Positions 1-9,405 of a stretch of 64,000 nt of DNA are shown one piece after another; position 1 is the first letter of the stretch, and the number at the start of each line of letters is the position of its first letter. The notes under the pieces are model-generated. The model was not told where the DNA came from and made no database searches. It was given only the letters and a program-made list of their open reading frames with translations. Made by a program: the position numbers and the translations under genes. The DNA comes from an uncultured Pelagibacteraceae bacterium (GTDB taxonomy: Bacteria; Pseudomonadota; Alphaproteobacteria; Pelagibacterales; Pelagibacteraceae), in assembly GCA_902593905.1 (NCBI GenBank), contig CACJKF010000001.1:124001-188000 (forward strand), written 5' to 3'.

Positions 1-196
1 AAGAAATAGAGTTGCAATTATGAAAGATCAAAGTTTAAAAGAGTACACAGATTTAGAGTCTATAAAAAAAGAGATTGAGGATTCAAAAATCCTATTTAAA
101 AAAAATAATTGGCCTATTATCGATGTAACAAGAAAATCAGTAGAGGAAACAGCAGCGTCAATTTTAAAAATCATTGAAATAACCAAGAGCAAATGA
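1..196 (+). CDS. ppsR: Pyruvate,phosphate dikinase/PEP synthase regulatory protein, C-terminal end (partial)
   Basis: The reading frame is open from base 2 to a TGA at 194-196 and encodes the last 64 residues of a protein that begins before the window. The segment RNRVAIMKD followed by Y-x2-L, then NNWPIIDVTRKSVEETAA, is the typical end of the DUF299 kinase/pyrophosphorylase family. Family members switch PEP synthase or pyruvate phosphate dikinase by reversible ADP-dependent phosphorylation of a threonine; the nucleotide-binding part lies outside the window. The stop overlaps the maf start as ATGA. In many alphaproteobacteria this gene sits next to the chromosomal origin and upstream of maf-aroE-coaE-dnaQ, exactly the order seen here. 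Confidence 0.82.
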   Translation, partial: RNRVAIMKDQSLKEYTDLESIKKEIEDSKILFKKNNWPIIDVTRKSVEETAASILKIIEITKSK

Positions 197-777
197 AAAT
201 AATTTTAGCATCAAAAAGCGGAGTTAGAAAGAAAATATTAGATGATCACAATATTGATTGCGACGTGATAGTGTCAAATGTCGACGAAGACGAAGTGAAA
301 GAATCTTTATTAGCTGAAGGAGCAGACCCATTAATAGTTTCAAAAAACTTAGCAGAAATTAAATCGATTAAAGTAAGCAGTAAAAATCCTAATAGACTTG
401 TTTTAGGAGCAGATAGTGTGATTTCTCTAAATAATGAATTAATCAATAAACCAAAAACAAGAGAGGAGGGTTTGAAAATTTTAAAAAAACTAAATAATTC
501 AAAGCATTATCTTATTAGTTCTGTTTGTTTTTCGAAAAACGGAGCGATGATCTGGAATCACACTGACACTTCAGAATTAAAGATGAAAGAATTTTCAGAG
601 GATCAGCTATCACTATATTTAAGCAAGATTAAAACAGAAACATTATTAGCATATGGAGTTTATCAAGTTGAGGCGGATGGTTTTGAATTATTTGAATATA
701 TAAAAGGAGATCGAAATTCAATTATGGGTTTGCCAATAAAAGACATAATAAACTATATTAATAATTATAAAAAATGA
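193..777 (+). CDS. maf: Maf-like nucleoside triphosphate pyrophosphatase
   Basis: This 194-residue protein belongs to the Maf/YceF house-cleaning family, which hydrolyses non-canonical or modified nucleoside triphosphates to monophosphate and pyrophosphate in the cytoplasm. It starts with the family signature LASKSGVRKKIL (residues 5-16). Further family segments are LGADSVI (71-77) with the catalytic Asp, KPKTREEGLKIL (87-98), GVYQVEADGFELFE (155-168) and the terminal GDRNSIMGLPI (172-182). The length is normal. Its ATG overlaps the ppsR stop (ATGA), and its own stop overlaps the aroE start, so the run ppsR-maf-aroE-coaE-dnaQ looks translationally coupled. The exact nucleotide preference cannot be read from sequence. 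Confidence 0.9.
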   Translation: MKIILASKSGVRKKILDDHNIDCDVIVSNVDEDEVKESLLAEGADPLIVSKNLAEIKSIKVSSKNPNRLVLGADSVISLNNELINKPKTREEGLKILKKLNNSKHYLISSVCFSKNGAMIWNHTDTSELKMKEFSEDQLSLYLSKIKTETLLAYGVYQVEADGFELFEYIKGDRNSIMGLPIKDIINYINNYKK

Positions 778-1595
778 CAAAAAAATTTGGAATAATCGGC
801 AAGCCTATTCAACATTCTTTATCACCCATTCTTCATAATTATTGGTTTGAAAAATATAAAATTGATGCAAATTATTCAATTTTAGACGTAAACGAGAATC
901 ATCTAGCCGATATTGTGAAAAGAATTAAAAACAAAGATTTGACTGGCGTCAACGTAACCTTACCTTTTAAGCAAAAAATTGTCTCAAATGTTGATATACT
1001 TGTTAATGATGCAGAAATAACTCGCTCAGTTAATACTCTTTATCTTGATGAACAAGAAAAAGTTATTGGAGAAAATACAGACGTATTTGGATTACAAGCA
1101 GCGTATTTAAAAGAGGTGGAGGCGTCTTTAAATAAAAAAGCATTAATTATTGGAGCAGGCGGTGTTTCCCCATCAGTTATTCTATCATTACAAAAATCCG
1201 GATTAAAAGATATTTCCATTGTTAATAGAACAAAAGAAAAATGTATTTTTTTAAAGAAAAAATTCAAAAATCTTAAAATAATAGATTGGGAAAACCTCAA
1301 ATATGAAATTAAAGATTTTGATATTGTTGTCAACGCAACCAGTCTAGGATTAAAGGGGGGTGAAGATTTTGATTTTAATTTTGAACAAACAAAAACTAAT
1401 TTAATTTATATAGATACTATATATAATCCCCTTGAAACTAAAACTTTCAAATTTTTAAAAGATAAAGATATTAAAGTATACAACGGGCTTGATATGTTCA
1501 TTTATCAAGGACAGAAATCATTTTATTTATGGAACAAAGTTAATCCTGAAATAGATCAAAAATTAATAGAACTTTTAGTATCTAAACTTAAATGA
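774..1595 (+). CDS. aroE: Shikimate dehydrogenase (NADP+)
   Basis: AroE reduces 3-dehydroshikimate to shikimate with NADPH in the aromatic amino-acid pathway. The 273-residue protein has the substrate motif KPIQHSLSPILHN (10-22; Ser15 and Ser17 positions), GVNVTLPFK (58-66) with the catalytic Lys66, ENTDVFG (100-106) with Asp103, the nucleotide-binding IIGAGGVSPS (125-134), VNATSLGL, DTIYNPLETK and a C-terminal GLDMFIYQGQKSF. All catalytic positions are present. The ATG lies inside the end of maf (ATGA overlap) and the stop overlaps coaE. The cofactor loop has VSPS where many AroE proteins have a variant of SRA, which is within family variation. Confidence 0.96.
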   Translation: MTKKFGIIGKPIQHSLSPILHNYWFEKYKIDANYSILDVNENHLADIVKRIKNKDLTGVNVTLPFKQKIVSNVDILVNDAEITRSVNTLYLDEQEKVIGENTDVFGLQAAYLKEVEASLNKKALIIGAGGVSPSVILSLQKSGLKDISIVNRTKEKCIFLKKKFKNLKIIDWENLKYEIKDFDIVVNATSLGLKGGEDFDFNFEQTKTNLIYIDTIYNPLETKTFKFLKDKDIKVYNGLDMFIYQGQKSFYLWNKVNPEIDQKLIELLVSKLK

Positions 1596-2158
1596 AAAAG
1601 ATAGGAATAACAGGATCTTTAGCCTCTGGCAAAACTTCAGCTAGTAAATTTTTGTCATACAAAAAAGGACCATTGTTCAGTGCTGATGTAATTGTTAAGA
1701 ACTTGTATACCAAAAGCAGTTTTAAGAAATTAATTAAAAAAAAACTAAATATCAAAAAAACCCAAAATTTAAAAAAGACATTGAAAAAGAAAATTTTAAT
1801 TGACAAGAATTATCTAAAAAATCTCGAGATAATTATTCATCCTTTGGTTAGAAAAGAAATGTTAAAATTTGCAAAAAAAAATGTTAAAAAAAAATTCGTA
1901 TTTTTCGAAATACCCTTACTAGTTGAGAACAAACTTATGAAAAAATTTGATGTGATATTTTTCATCAAGTCAAAAAAAAGCTCTAGATTAAAAAGATTTA
2001 TTAAAAAAGGAGGGAATAAAGATCTTTTCCAAATGCTTAATAATAAACAGTTAAATGATAAAAATAAAATCAAATATTGTGATCATACTGTATTGAATGA
2101 TAAAAGCTTAAAGGCTCTAAAAAAAAAATTATTAAACATATTTAGAAAATATGAATGA
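1592..2158 (+). CDS. coaE: Dephospho-CoA kinase
   Basis: CoaE catalyses the last step of coenzyme A synthesis, ATP-dependent phosphorylation of the 3'-hydroxyl of dephospho-CoA. The 188-residue protein opens with a P-loop, GSLASGKT (8-15), followed by the acceptor-site Asp in SADVIVKNLY (30-39). The CoA-binding segment IIHPLVRKEM (81-90) and FEIPLLVENKL (105-115) follow. Lysine content is extreme (runs such as KKTLKKK), reflecting AT-driven AAA codon use rather than function. The start overlaps the aroE stop as ATGA and the end overlaps dnaQ. coaE next to dnaQ is a conserved alphaproteobacterial pair. Confidence 0.94.
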   Translation: MKKIGITGSLASGKTSASKFLSYKKGPLFSADVIVKNLYTKSSFKKLIKKKLNIKKTQNLKKTLKKKILIDKNYLKNLEIIIHPLVRKEMLKFAKKNVKKKFVFFEIPLLVENKLMKKFDVIFFIKSKKSSRLKRFIKKGGNKDLFQMLNNKQLNDKNKIKYCDHTVLNDKSLKALKKKLLNIFRKYE

Positions 2159-2810
2159 AGTTTTCTTAGATACAGAAACAACAGGTTTGTCTTTCAAAGA
2201 TGGACACAAAATAGTTGAAATAGCCTGCGTTGAAACCAAAGATCTGGTCTTAACTGGTAGGGTTTTTCATAAATTAATAAACCCTCAAAGAGATATACCA
2301 GAAGAAGCATTCAAAGTTCATGGTTTCTCACAAAAATTTTTAAGTGATAAAGAAACTTTTGATAAAGTTTCAGATGAATTTTTAAATTTTGTTAAAGGAA
2401 AAAAAATAATCATTCATAATGCCCAATTTGATTTAGGTTTTTTAAATGGTGAGCTAAAAGCTATAAATAAAGATCTAGTTGATAAAAAACTTGTTATTGA
2501 CTCACTTGAATTAGCTAGGAGCAAATTTCCAGGAGCGTCGAATTCTTTGGACTCATTATGTAAAAAATTCAACATTGATCTTTCTAAGAGAACTAAGCAT
2601 AATGCTCTTTTAGATTGCGAATTATTAAGAGAAGTTTACATAAATTTACTTGATGCTAAAGAGCCGAAATTTAACCTTTCACTTAATAGCTTTGAACAAA
2701 ATATAGTTAAGAATAAAAGTTATAATAAAAAAGTCATAAATATTCCAGAGGCCGAGCTAGAAATGCACAAAGATTTTATTAAAAAAGAACTCAAAAAAAA
2801 TTTTTATTGA
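2151..2810 (+). CDS. dnaQ: DNA polymerase III epsilon subunit (3'-5' proofreading exonuclease)
   Basis: DnaQ is the proofreading exonuclease of the replicative polymerase. The three DEDDh exonuclease motifs are intact: Exo I FLDTETTGL (Asp7, Glu9), Exo II HNAQFDLGFLN (Asp94), and Exo III KRTKHNALLDCELL (His150, Asp155). At 219 residues it is close to the usual length, with a short C-terminal tail that would carry the polymerase-binding segment. The ATG overlaps the end of coaE by 8 bases. Its 3' end overlaps the convergent secB by 7 bp, so there is no spacer for a separate terminator. Confidence 0.95.
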   Translation: MNEVFLDTETTGLSFKDGHKIVEIACVETKDLVLTGRVFHKLINPQRDIPEEAFKVHGFSQKFLSDKETFDKVSDEFLNFVKGKKIIIHNAQFDLGFLNGELKAINKDLVDKKLVIDSLELARSKFPGASNSLDSLCKKFNIDLSKRTKHNALLDCELLREVYINLLDAKEPKFNLSLNSFEQNIVKNKSYNKKVINIPEAELEMHKDFIKKELKKNFY

Positions 2811-3223
2811 ACTGTTCTCATGCTGTACAGTTTCTGAAAATCAACACTTTCACTAATTTTTATATCTTTAAAACCAGAATTTTCAAACAAACTTACAAAT
2901 ATTTTTCTTAGCTCACTGTAAATTTTTGAAGGTACATCTACAAGTATAATTTGTTCTATCTCCTTTTTACTTATTTTTTCTTTGGATAATTCAATGATAG
3001 TGGCATACACAATCTGAGTATTAATATTTTCAAAATCGTTTTTTGTAGGAGTTAAACTTAGAGAAATTAGTATTTCAATTATATTTTGCTCTAACTGATT
3101 GCTTTTAATATCTATATTTATTTTGTAGTTTGCAATGTTTTTTGAAAGTAAAAAGAATGTTTTAGCGTTAGGAATGTTAAAATTTAGATCTTTGATATAC
3201 TTGCCTATAATTTTATAGTTCAT
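2804..3223 (-). CDS. secB: Protein-export chaperone SecB
   Basis: SecB holds precursor proteins unfolded and hands them to SecA. The 139-residue product starts with the family hallmark IGKYIKDLNFNIPNAKTFF (5-23), which forms the first strand of the SecB fold. It contains the ILVDVPSKIYSELRKIF segment typical of the subunit interface and ends with a short tail lacking the acidic stretch of some homologues. Its start lies 11 bases inside fxsA, so the two are co-transcribed on the minus strand. The 3' end overlaps dnaQ. Presence of dnaQ and secB side by side matches other alphaproteobacteria. Confidence 0.88.
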   Translation of the reverse strand: MNYKIIGKYIKDLNFNIPNAKTFFLLSKNIANYKINIDIKSNQLEQNIIEILISLSLTPTKNDFENINTQIVYATIIELSKEKISKKEIEQIILVDVPSKIYSELRKIFVSLFENSGFKDIKISESVDFQKLYSMRTVQ

Positions 3224-3635
3224 CTTTGTTTTTATTTACAATCTCACCATCTATCGTGCTAGTCTGTTTAGATTTTTTATTTACTGTAATTTTATTTTTA
3301 AAGATTAGTTTAAATAATATTTTTCTAGTAAAGGGTATTAACAATAAAAATCCAAAAAAATCAGTTAAAAAACCTGGAACTATTAATAGTAAAGCTGCAA
3401 ATGCTATTGAAGCCCCTGAAACCAATTCGTAAAATGGAGCTTTATTTTTATATAAATTAATTATTCCTGATCTCAACGTCTGAATGCCTTGTATTCTTGC
3501 GTAATAAATGCCTGTAATAGCAGTAAGAAAAATCAAAGCTATAGTGTTTAATGCGCCTATTTCACCCCCTATTTTGATCATCAGAAATATCTCTATAGCG
3601 GGAAGAACAATAAAAATTAGGAAAAATGTGTTCAT
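3213..3635 (-). CDS. fxsA: FxsA family membrane protein
   Basis: This 140-residue integral membrane protein matches the FxsA/YtxA family, named for the E. coli protein whose overexpression relieves phage T7 exclusion by the F plasmid; the normal role is not settled. Visible features are an N-terminal helix with a conserved PAIEIFLM (about residues 12-19), a second helix around GALNTIALIFLTAITGIYYAR, and a third hydrophobic span LLLIVPGFLTDFFGFLLLI containing the family PGFLTDFFG motif. A polar lysine-rich tail follows. The gene precedes and overlaps secB, forming a two-gene minus-strand unit. Confidence 0.86.
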   Translation of the reverse strand: MNTFFLIFIVLPAIEIFLMIKIGGEIGALNTIALIFLTAITGIYYARIQGIQTLRSGIINLYKNKAPFYELVSGASIAFAALLLIVPGFLTDFFGFLLLIPFTRKILFKLIFKNKITVNKKSKQTSTIDGEIVNKNKDEL

Positions 3636-3679
3636 TTGTCTGATACAAAATTATATTATTCATGTATATTTATCAAATT

Positions 3680-4282
3680 ATGAGTAATAGTTTTGGTTAT
3701 TTAGATATAATTTTATTGGGTATGATTGCAGGATTTATAATTTTGCGATTAAGAAGCATTTTGGGAAGAAAAACTGGGCATGAGTCAAAGGTTTACCCTA
3801 GTTTTGCTGAAAAAAAATTCAATATACCTCAACAAGATACTAAACCAATCAAGCAAAATCTTGAAGTTTTAGAAGGTAAAGACAAAAAGGAATTTTTAAG
3901 AGGAGCTGAGATTGCCTACGAGAGCATTTTAACTGCCTTTGCTAATGGCGATCTTATAAAGTTGAAAGCTTTATTGACTCCAAATATGTTTTCCAATTTT
4001 TCAGAAGCAATTAAGATTAGAAATAAAGACAATATCAAATCCGAATTTACTTTTATTGGAGTTAAAGAGTCTTCTGTAGAAAAATATGAAAAAATTAAAG
4101 ATAATTTATTTGCGACAGTAAAATTTGTTGCAGAAGTAATCTCTGTAAAGAAAGATAAGAACAACAAAATAATCGAGGGAAATCCTGATAAAATTAAGTA
4201 CGTTACTGATAGCTGGAAATTTACGAAAAATGTAAATAATAAAAGTCCAAATTGGTATCTTTCTAAGATTATTAGTCAGTGA
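3680..4282 (+). CDS. Tim44/TimA family membrane-anchored protein
   Basis: A 200-residue protein with an N-terminal membrane segment (IILLGMIAGFIILRLRSIL) and a C-terminal Tim44-like domain. Alphaproteobacterial members (TimA) are related to the mitochondrial import protein Tim44, but their bacterial role is not established; an inner-membrane folding or quality-control role is inference. The RLRSILGRKTG stretch after the helix and the region AYESILTAFANGDLIKLKALLTP (in two parts, residues about 85-107) are typical. An ATG at 3662 would add six residues; 3680 is preferred because MSNSFGYLDI aligns with the usual family start. The stop overlaps the downstream smr gene (GTGA). The mltA gene, often found next, is absent. 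Confidence 0.83.
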   Translation: MSNSFGYLDIILLGMIAGFIILRLRSILGRKTGHESKVYPSFAEKKFNIPQQDTKPIKQNLEVLEGKDKKEFLRGAEIAYESILTAFANGDLIKLKALLTPNMFSNFSEAIKIRNKDNIKSEFTFIGVKESSVEKYEKIKDNLFATVKFVAEVISVKKDKNNKIIEGNPDKIKYVTDSWKFTKNVNNKSPNWYLSKIISQ

Positions 4283-4698
4283 ATAGAAAGAAAGATATTT
4301 CGAAGGAAGATATAAAAACCTGGGAAGAGTATACAAAAAATCCTTCCGACATTTACGATAAAGATGAGAAAAGTTCTAAAGAATCTAGTATAAAAAACAG
4401 ATTTAAATTTGACCTTCATGGTTTCACCCTTGATGATGCTAACGATAAAGTAAGGGAAATTATTCTTTCATGTATAAAAAATAAGTTTAAAGAAATTCTA
4501 TTCATCACAGGAAAAGGTCTTCATTCTAAAAATGAGAAAGATATCTATACTTCTAAAGACTTAGGAAAATTAAAATTTTCTGTTCCTGAATATATACGAA
4601 CAAACACCCAACTTAGCAATCATATTTTATCAATTAAAGAAGCCGACATAAAAGATGGCGGAGCGGGTGCGATATTAGTTAAACTAAGAAATTTATAA
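4279..4698 (+). CDS. Smr domain protein
   Basis: A 139-residue protein consisting of a variable lysine- and glutamate-rich N-terminus (1-43) and a C-terminal Smr domain. Domain hallmarks are [11 protein letters not shown] (DLHG motif, residues 44-54), [12 protein letters not shown] (TGKG-like motif) and the terminal [14 protein letters not shown] (GxGA motif). Stand-alone bacterial Smr proteins are DNA- or RNA-nicking endonucleases linked to mismatch repair or translation quality control; which applies here is unknown. Translation appears to start at GTG 4279, overlapping the Tim44-like gene's TGA. The end overlaps hslU by 6 bp convergently. Confidence 0.88.
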   Translation: MNRKKDISKEDIKTWEEYTKNPSDIYDKDEKSSKESSIKNRFKFDLHGFTLDDANDKVREIILSCIKNKFKEILFITGKGLHSKNEKDIYTSKDLGKLKFSVPEYIRTNTQLSNHILSIKEADIKDGGAGAILVKLRNL

Positions 4699-6069
4699 AA
4701 TAAATTTCGATAAATCAGTATCTTTTACTAAATTACCCAAGTTATTTTGTACAAATTCTTTATCTACTGTAATAGTTTCTCCAGCTTTATCGGTCGCATT
4801 GAAACTAATTTCGTCCAAAACTTTTTCTATAATTGTGTGAAGTCTTCTTGCCCCAATGTTTTCCACCGAAGAGTTTACCTCTGCCGAAATTTTGGCTAGC
4901 ATATCTATTCCATCCTCAGAAAATTCAAGATTAACGTCTTCAGTTTTTAGTAAAGCTTTGTATTGTTTAATTAAACTATTATCTGGTTCTTTTAAAATCC
5001 TCTTAAAATCGTCCTCATTTAAAGCGTTCAATTCTACTCTGATTGGTAATCTACCCTGCAGCTCTGGCAAAAGATCAGATGGTTTTGCTAGTTGAAAAGC
5101 ACCTGAAGCAATAAATAAGATATGATCAGTTTTAATTGGCCCGTGCTTAGTGCTCACAGTTGTGCCTTCAATTAAAGGCAACAAATCTCTTTGCACACCT
5201 TCTCTTGAAACATCTCCGCCCACCCTATCACTTCTTGCTGAAACCTTATCAATTTCATCTAAAAAAACGATACCGTTTTCTTCAGTTGCTCTCTTAGCTT
5301 CTTTAATTATCTTGTCTTCCTCAATCATTTTATCAGACTCTTGAGCAACTAAAATTCCATGGGACTCTTTAACAGTCATTTTTTTCTTTTTACCTTTTTT
5401 ATTACCCATAGATTTTCCAAGGATATCTCCTAGATTTACCATACCAACGTTTCCTCCGGGCATACCAGGTATTTCAAAACTTTGTAATCCAGAAGATGTG
5501 TCCTGCACCTCTATTTCAATTTCGTTATTATCTAAGTCGCCATTTCTTAGTCTTTTTCTAAAACTTTCTCTTGTTGCAACACTTGCTTTGTTTCCCACTA
5601 AAGCATCTAAAACTTTTTCCTCTGCCTTTAATTCAGCCTTAGCTTTTACTTCTTTTCTTTTTCTCTCTCTTTCCATTGCAATAGCAATTTCTATTAAATC
5701 TCTGACGATTTGTTCTACATCTCTACCTACATACCCAACTTCAGTAAATCTTGTTGCCTCAACTTTTATGAAAGGTGCTTCAGCTAATCTAGAGAGTCTT
5801 CTTGATATTTCAGTTTTCCCTACTCCAGTTGGACCAATCATAAGTATATTTTTTGGTAACACTTCGTCTCTCATCTCGTCGGTAAGAGCCTGCCTTCTCC
5901 ATCTATTCCTTAATGCAACAGCAACAGCTTTTTTTGCTTCCTTTTGACCAATTACATATCTATCAAGCTCTGAAACTATTTCTCTTGGAGAAAGAGCGCT
6001 AACCTTTGAGCTATCAGCTTTAGATCCCTTAACGAGTTTTAAATTTATATCTTTTTTTGATTTAGGCAT
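4693..6069 (-). CDS. hslU: ATP-dependent protease ATPase subunit HslU
   Basis: HslU is the AAA+ unfoldase ring that feeds substrates to the HslV peptidase. The 458-residue protein has Walker A GPTGVGKT (79-86), a pore-loop region GYVGRDVE, the inserted I-domain (roughly 130-250, glutamate/lysine rich), Walker [10 protein letters not shown] (near 270), the sensor region [19 protein letters not shown] and a C-terminus ending LSKFIL, which in the family inserts into HslV. About 25 extra N-terminal residues precede the usual [17 protein letters not shown] start, with no internal Met that would remove them. It directly follows hslV with no spacer between the genes. Confidence 0.97.
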   Translation of the reverse strand: MPKSKKDINLKLVKGSKADSSKVSALSPREIVSELDRYVIGQKEAKKAVAVALRNRWRRQALTDEMRDEVLPKNILMIGPTGVGKTEISRRLSRLAEAPFIKVEATRFTEVGYVGRDVEQIVRDLIEIAIAMERERKRKEVKAKAELKAEEKVLDALVGNKASVATRESFRKRLRNGDLDNNEIEIEVQDTSSGLQSFEIPGMPGGNVGMVNLGDILGKSMGNKKGKKKKMTVKESHGILVAQESDKMIEEDKIIKEAKRATEENGIVFLDEIDKVSARSDRVGGDVSREGVQRDLLPLIEGTTVSTKHGPIKTDHILFIASGAFQLAKPSDLLPELQGRLPIRVELNALNEDDFKRILKEPDNSLIKQYKALLKTEDVNLEFSEDGIDMLAKISAEVNSSVENIGARRLHTIIEKVLDEISFNATDKAGETITVDKEFVQNNLGNLVKDTDLSKFIL

Positions 6070-6609
6070 TTAAATTTTTTCCATTGTTACATTATTGTTC
6101 GTAAACACGCAGATGTCTGAGGCTACTTTTAATGCTTTTCTTGCTATCTCCTCTGCTTTCATATCAGTCTCGATTAATACCTTTGCAGCTGCAAGGGCGT
6201 AGTTTCCTCCTGATCCAATTCCTATTATTCCATCTTCTGGTTCTAAAACATCACCAGTTCCAGAAATTATAAAGCTATGATTTTTATCTGCAACTGCCAT
6301 TAATGCTTCTAATCTTCTTAAAAATTTGTCACTTCTCCAATCTTTAGCCAACTCAACAGCTGCTCTTTGTAAGTTGCCGGCATGTTTTTCTAATTTTGCC
6401 TCGAGTCTTTCAAATAAAGTTAAAGCGTCTGCAGTAGAGCCAGCAAATCCTGCGATTACTCCTCTGCTCTCAATTTTTCTAACTTTCTTGGCTTTACTTT
6501 TTAAAACTGTATTACCAAGACTGACTTGACCGTCACCTGCTACAATGGTTTCCCCACCTTTTCTAAGAAGGACAATTGTAGTACCATGCCATTTTTCAGC
6601 TGTATTCAT
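6070..6609 (-). CDS. hslV: ATP-dependent protease peptidase subunit HslV
   Basis: HslV is the proteasome-like threonine peptidase that degrades proteins unfolded by HslU. In this 179-residue product the propeptide MNTAEKWHG would be removed to expose Thr10 of TTIVLL as nucleophile. Other family segments are [15 protein letters not shown] (Lys in the catalytic centre), [12 protein letters not shown] and [13 protein letters not shown]. The gene reads away from hisB, with a 96-base spacer that must hold both promoters; hslV and hslU then follow each other without a gap. hslVU next to the his genes is the common alphaproteobacterial order. Confidence 0.97.
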   Translation of the reverse strand: MNTAEKWHGTTIVLLRKGGETIVAGDGQVSLGNTVLKSKAKKVRKIESRGVIAGFAGSTADALTLFERLEAKLEKHAGNLQRAAVELAKDWRSDKFLRRLEALMAVADKNHSFIISGTGDVLEPEDGIIGIGSGGNYALAAAKVLIETDMKAEEIARKALKVASDICVFTNNNVTMEKI

Positions 6610-6705
6610 GGAGTTATATGTGGAGATTAATTTGCAATCTTCAATAGTGATTTATTGATAAAATGACCAATTAAATATATATCAAAGGTAAATCAGGCAT
6701 AGTTT

Positions 6706-7296
6706 ATGAGCAGAAAAGCAAAAATAACTAGGAAAACAAAAGAGACCAGTATTTCTGTCGCGGTTAATTTAGACGGCAAAGGAAAGTATAAAATTAAAAC
6801 TGGAATAGGTTTCTTAGATCATATGTTGGAGCAATTATCAAAACACTCTCTAATAGACTTAGAAGTGAAAGCAAAAGGTGACACACATATAGATTTACAT
6901 CACACTACTGAGGATACAGGTATAGCAATTGGTGAGGCTATTAAAAAAGCAGCAGGTAATAGAAAAGGAATTACACGTTACGCCTCAACAATGATTCCTA
7001 TGGATGAAACTTTAAGCCGAGTTTCTATAGATGTATCAAATAGACCTTATTTAATCTGGAAAGTTAATTTACCTGTAGAAAAATTAGGTGAGATGGATAC
7101 AGAATTATTTAAAGAGTGGTTCCAAGCTTTTTCACAATCAGCTGGAGTTACTTTACACATTGAAAATATTTATGGTGAGAATAGTCACCACAAGATTGAG
7201 TCATGTTACAAAGGTTTAGCTAGATCATTAAAAGATGCTCTAGCAATAGATAAGAGAATTAAAAACTCTATACCTTCGACAAAAGGCTCTATTTAA
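6706..7296 (+). CDS. hisB: Imidazoleglycerol-phosphate dehydratase
   Basis: HisB dehydrates imidazole glycerol phosphate to imidazole acetol phosphate in histidine synthesis. The 196-residue protein is the monofunctional form, lacking the N-terminal histidinol-phosphatase of enterobacteria. Metal-binding histidine clusters are visible: [30 protein letters not shown], and [18 protein letters not shown] near the C-terminus; DRPG-type segments are represented by VDGKG-like [18 protein letters not shown] in the N-terminal region. It starts the cluster hisB-hisH-hisA-hisF-hisE, separated by 96 bases from divergent hslV. Confidence 0.96.
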   Translation: MSRKAKITRKTKETSISVAVNLDGKGKYKIKTGIGFLDHMLEQLSKHSLIDLEVKAKGDTHIDLHHTTEDTGIAIGEAIKKAAGNRKGITRYASTMIPMDETLSRVSIDVSNRPYLIWKVNLPVEKLGEMDTELFKEWFQAFSQSAGVTLHIENIYGENSHHKIESCYKGLARSLKDALAIDKRIKNSIPSTKGSI

Positions 7297-7301
7297 AATT
7301 G

Positions 7302-7928
7302 ATGAACGTCACAATTGTTGACTACCAATCGGGCAATATAAGCTCTGTCATAAATTCTTTTACAGAGGTTGCTAAAGGTAAAGTTAATCTAGAAGTAACT
7401 TCAGATATAAAAAAAATTAAATCTAGCGATAAGATCGTTTTACCAGGCCAAGGTTCTTTTAAAAGCTGTGTAGACTCTCTAAACAGTATCAATGGTTTGG
7501 TTGAAACGCTTAAAGAATTTGCGATTACAAATAAAAAACCTTTATTAGGTATCTGTGTAGGCTTACAAATGTTCGCAGATGTTGGTTATGAGGAAGCAGA
7601 AACTGAAGGACTAGGTTGGATTCCTGGAAAAGTTTCTAGAATTGATAATCAAAAAGGAAAATTTAAACTCCCACACATTGGTTGGAATGAAATTGAAATT
7701 CAAAAAGAAAGTAAAATATTTAAAGATATAAAAAATAAATCTCATATGTATTTCGTTCACAGTTTTGAGTTTATTCCTGAAGATCCATCAGTTATTTCAG
7801 CAACAACAGACTATTCATCAAAAATTGTCTGTGCTGTTGAAAGAGATAATTTATTTGGAACTCAGTTTCACCCTGAGAAGAGTGATAAAATCGGATTAAA
7901 AGTAATTGATAATTTTTTAAAACTATAA
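7302..7928 (+). CDS. hisH: Imidazole glycerol phosphate synthase, glutaminase subunit
   Basis: HisH releases ammonia from glutamine and channels it to HisF. The 208-residue class I amidotransferase carries the oxyanion segment LPGQGSF, the nucleophile elbow LGICVGLQMF with catalytic Cys85, and the His-Glu pair in GTQFHPEKS near residue 190. A TTG three bases upstream (7299) is in frame, but ATG 7302 fits the family start MNVTIVDYQSGN. The stop shares bases with the hisA start (TAATG). Catalytic residues are complete. Confidence 0.96.
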   Translation: MNVTIVDYQSGNISSVINSFTEVAKGKVNLEVTSDIKKIKSSDKIVLPGQGSFKSCVDSLNSINGLVETLKEFAITNKKPLLGICVGLQMFADVGYEEAETEGLGWIPGKVSRIDNQKGKFKLPHIGWNEIEIQKESKIFKDIKNKSHMYFVHSFEFIPEDPSVISATTDYSSKIVCAVERDNLFGTQFHPEKSDKIGLKVIDNFLKL

Positions 7929-8653
7929 TGAAAATATTTCCTGCTATAGATATAAAAGACAAGAAATGCGTAAGATTAATCAAAGGAGACTTTGAAAACA
8001 AAACGGAATACGAAATTTCACCTATTGATCAAGCAGGTAAATATAAAGATCATGGCTTTAAAAATTTACACATTGTTGATTTGGATGGTGCACTAACTGG
8101 AAAGACGGTTAACTTAGATATTATTAAAGAAATAGTTAGTAAATACGATTTAAAAATTGAAATAGGTGGCGGTGTAAGATCTCTCGATAGTATTACGCAA
8201 TATATTGATGCAGGTGTTGAGAAGGTAATTTTAGGGAGTGGTGCTATTAAAAATAAAGAACTTTTAAAGGAGGCCTGCAAAAAATTTAAAGGTCGAATTG
8301 CTTTAGGATTAGATGCAAAGGATGGAAATCTTTCTGTGTCAGGTTGGAAAGAAAATCTAAATGTTAAAACCATAGACTTTCTCAAAGATGTAAACAATTA
8401 TGGAGTTAGCCGAATTATTTTTACAGATATTAATAGAGATGGAATGAAGAATAGCCCTAACTTTAATGAGACGGTTAAAATTGCAGAGATTTCTAATTGT
8501 CCTGTTGTGATTTCAGGGGGCGTTTCTTCAATAAATGATATTAAGAAAGCCAAAGACTTAAATAATAAAAAAATTGAAGGTATCATTGTTGGTAAAGCTA
8601 TTTATGATGGCGATATTAAACTAGAAGAGTTAGCAAAGGAGATCGATGCTTAA
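7928..8653 (+). CDS. hisA: ProFAR isomerase (HisA)
   Basis: HisA is the TIM-barrel isomerase converting ProFAR to PRFAR in histidine synthesis. The 241-residue protein has the catalytic Asp in [19 protein letters not shown] (4-22 region), EIGGGVRS, a second barrel half with GLDAKDG, the acid in FTDINRDGM, and phosphate-binding VISGGVSS and [11 protein letters not shown]. It overlaps hisH by one base and hisF by 8 bases. Its resemblance to HisF reflects their common ancestry; the ordering and the DxDG-like motifs distinguish the two. Confidence 0.96.
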   Translation: MKIFPAIDIKDKKCVRLIKGDFENKTEYEISPIDQAGKYKDHGFKNLHIVDLDGALTGKTVNLDIIKEIVSKYDLKIEIGGGVRSLDSITQYIDAGVEKVILGSGAIKNKELLKEACKKFKGRIALGLDAKDGNLSVSGWKENLNVKTIDFLKDVNNYGVSRIIFTDINRDGMKNSPNFNETVKIAEISNCPVVISGGVSSINDIKKAKDLNNKKIEGIIVGKAIYDGDIKLEELAKEIDA

Positions 8654-9404
8654 AAATAGAATTATACCTTGTCTTGATGTTAAGAACGGAAGAGTAGTTA
8701 AAGGTATAAACTTTGTTGAATTAAAAGATGCTGGAGATCCAGTCGAACAAGCTAAGATTTACAGTGACGGTGGAGCTGATGAGATTTGTTTTTTAGATAT
8801 TACCGCATCTAATGAAAACAGAGAGACAATTATTGATATTGTAAGAAAAACTGCCAAAGAATGTTTTGTTCCTTTAACTGTCGGTGGCGGAGTTAGAACT
8901 ATACAAAATATTACTGATTTGTTATTAGCTGGTGCAGATAAAGTTTCTATTAATACAGCAGCAGTTAAAGACGTTAGTTTTGTAAAAGAAGCGTCTAAAA
9001 AATTTGGTTCTCAATGTATTGTTGTAGCTATCGATGCTAAAAAAGTTTCAGATAATAAATGGGAAGTCTTTACTCATGGTGGAAGAAACAAAACAGGTAT
9101 TGATGCTGTTGAATTCGCTAAACAAGTGGAAACAAATGGAGCAGGAGAAATTTTACTAACTTCTATGGATAGAGATGGAACTAAGTCTGGTTATGATGTT
9201 GAATTATTAAAAGTAATTACAGATAAAACTAATATTCCTGTTATTGCTTCTGGTGGTGTAGGAACTTTAGATCATCTATACGATGGTATAGTTAAAGGTG
9301 GAGCGAGTGCAGTTTTAGCAGCTTCTATCTTTCATTATGGCGAACATAAAATCAAAGATGCTAAAGAATATTTGAATTCTAAAAATGTATCAGTAAGGTT
9401 ATAA
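8646..9404 (+). CDS. hisF: Imidazole glycerol phosphate synthase, cyclase subunit
   Basis: HisF combines PRFAR with ammonia from HisH to give imidazole glycerol phosphate and AICAR. The 252-residue TIM barrel has the catalytic Asp11 in [45 protein letters not shown], the second catalytic Asp in VVAIDAKK (near 130), [15 protein letters not shown] and PVIASGGVG. All signature residues are present. It overlaps hisA and is followed after one base by hisE, so the five his genes here are a tight operon. Confidence 0.97.
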   Translation: MLKNRIIPCLDVKNGRVVKGINFVELKDAGDPVEQAKIYSDGGADEICFLDITASNENRETIIDIVRKTAKECFVPLTVGGGVRTIQNITDLLLAGADKVSINTAAVKDVSFVKEASKKFGSQCIVVAIDAKKVSDNKWEVFTHGGRNKTGIDAVEFAKQVETNGAGEILLTSMDRDGTKSGYDVELLKVITDKTNIPVIASGGVGTLDHLYDGIVKGGASAVLAASIFHYGEHKIKDAKEYLNSKNVSVRL

Positions 9405-9405
9405 A

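Noticed and set aside
1-192. oriC with DnaA boxes in the window
   Set aside because: No cluster of TTATCCACA-type boxes was seen; the origin, if near, lies outside the left edge.
5498-5947. A long plus-strand frame opposite hslU
   Set aside because: It is an antisense frame of a clear HslU coding region with no family match; similar shadows occur opposite hisA, dnaK and mnmG.
6616-6645. Possible heat-shock promoter for hslV (ATTG, then CCACATAT on the minus strand)
   Set aside because: The -10-like element would be only 7 bases from the hslV start and CTTG is not matched; too weak to list.
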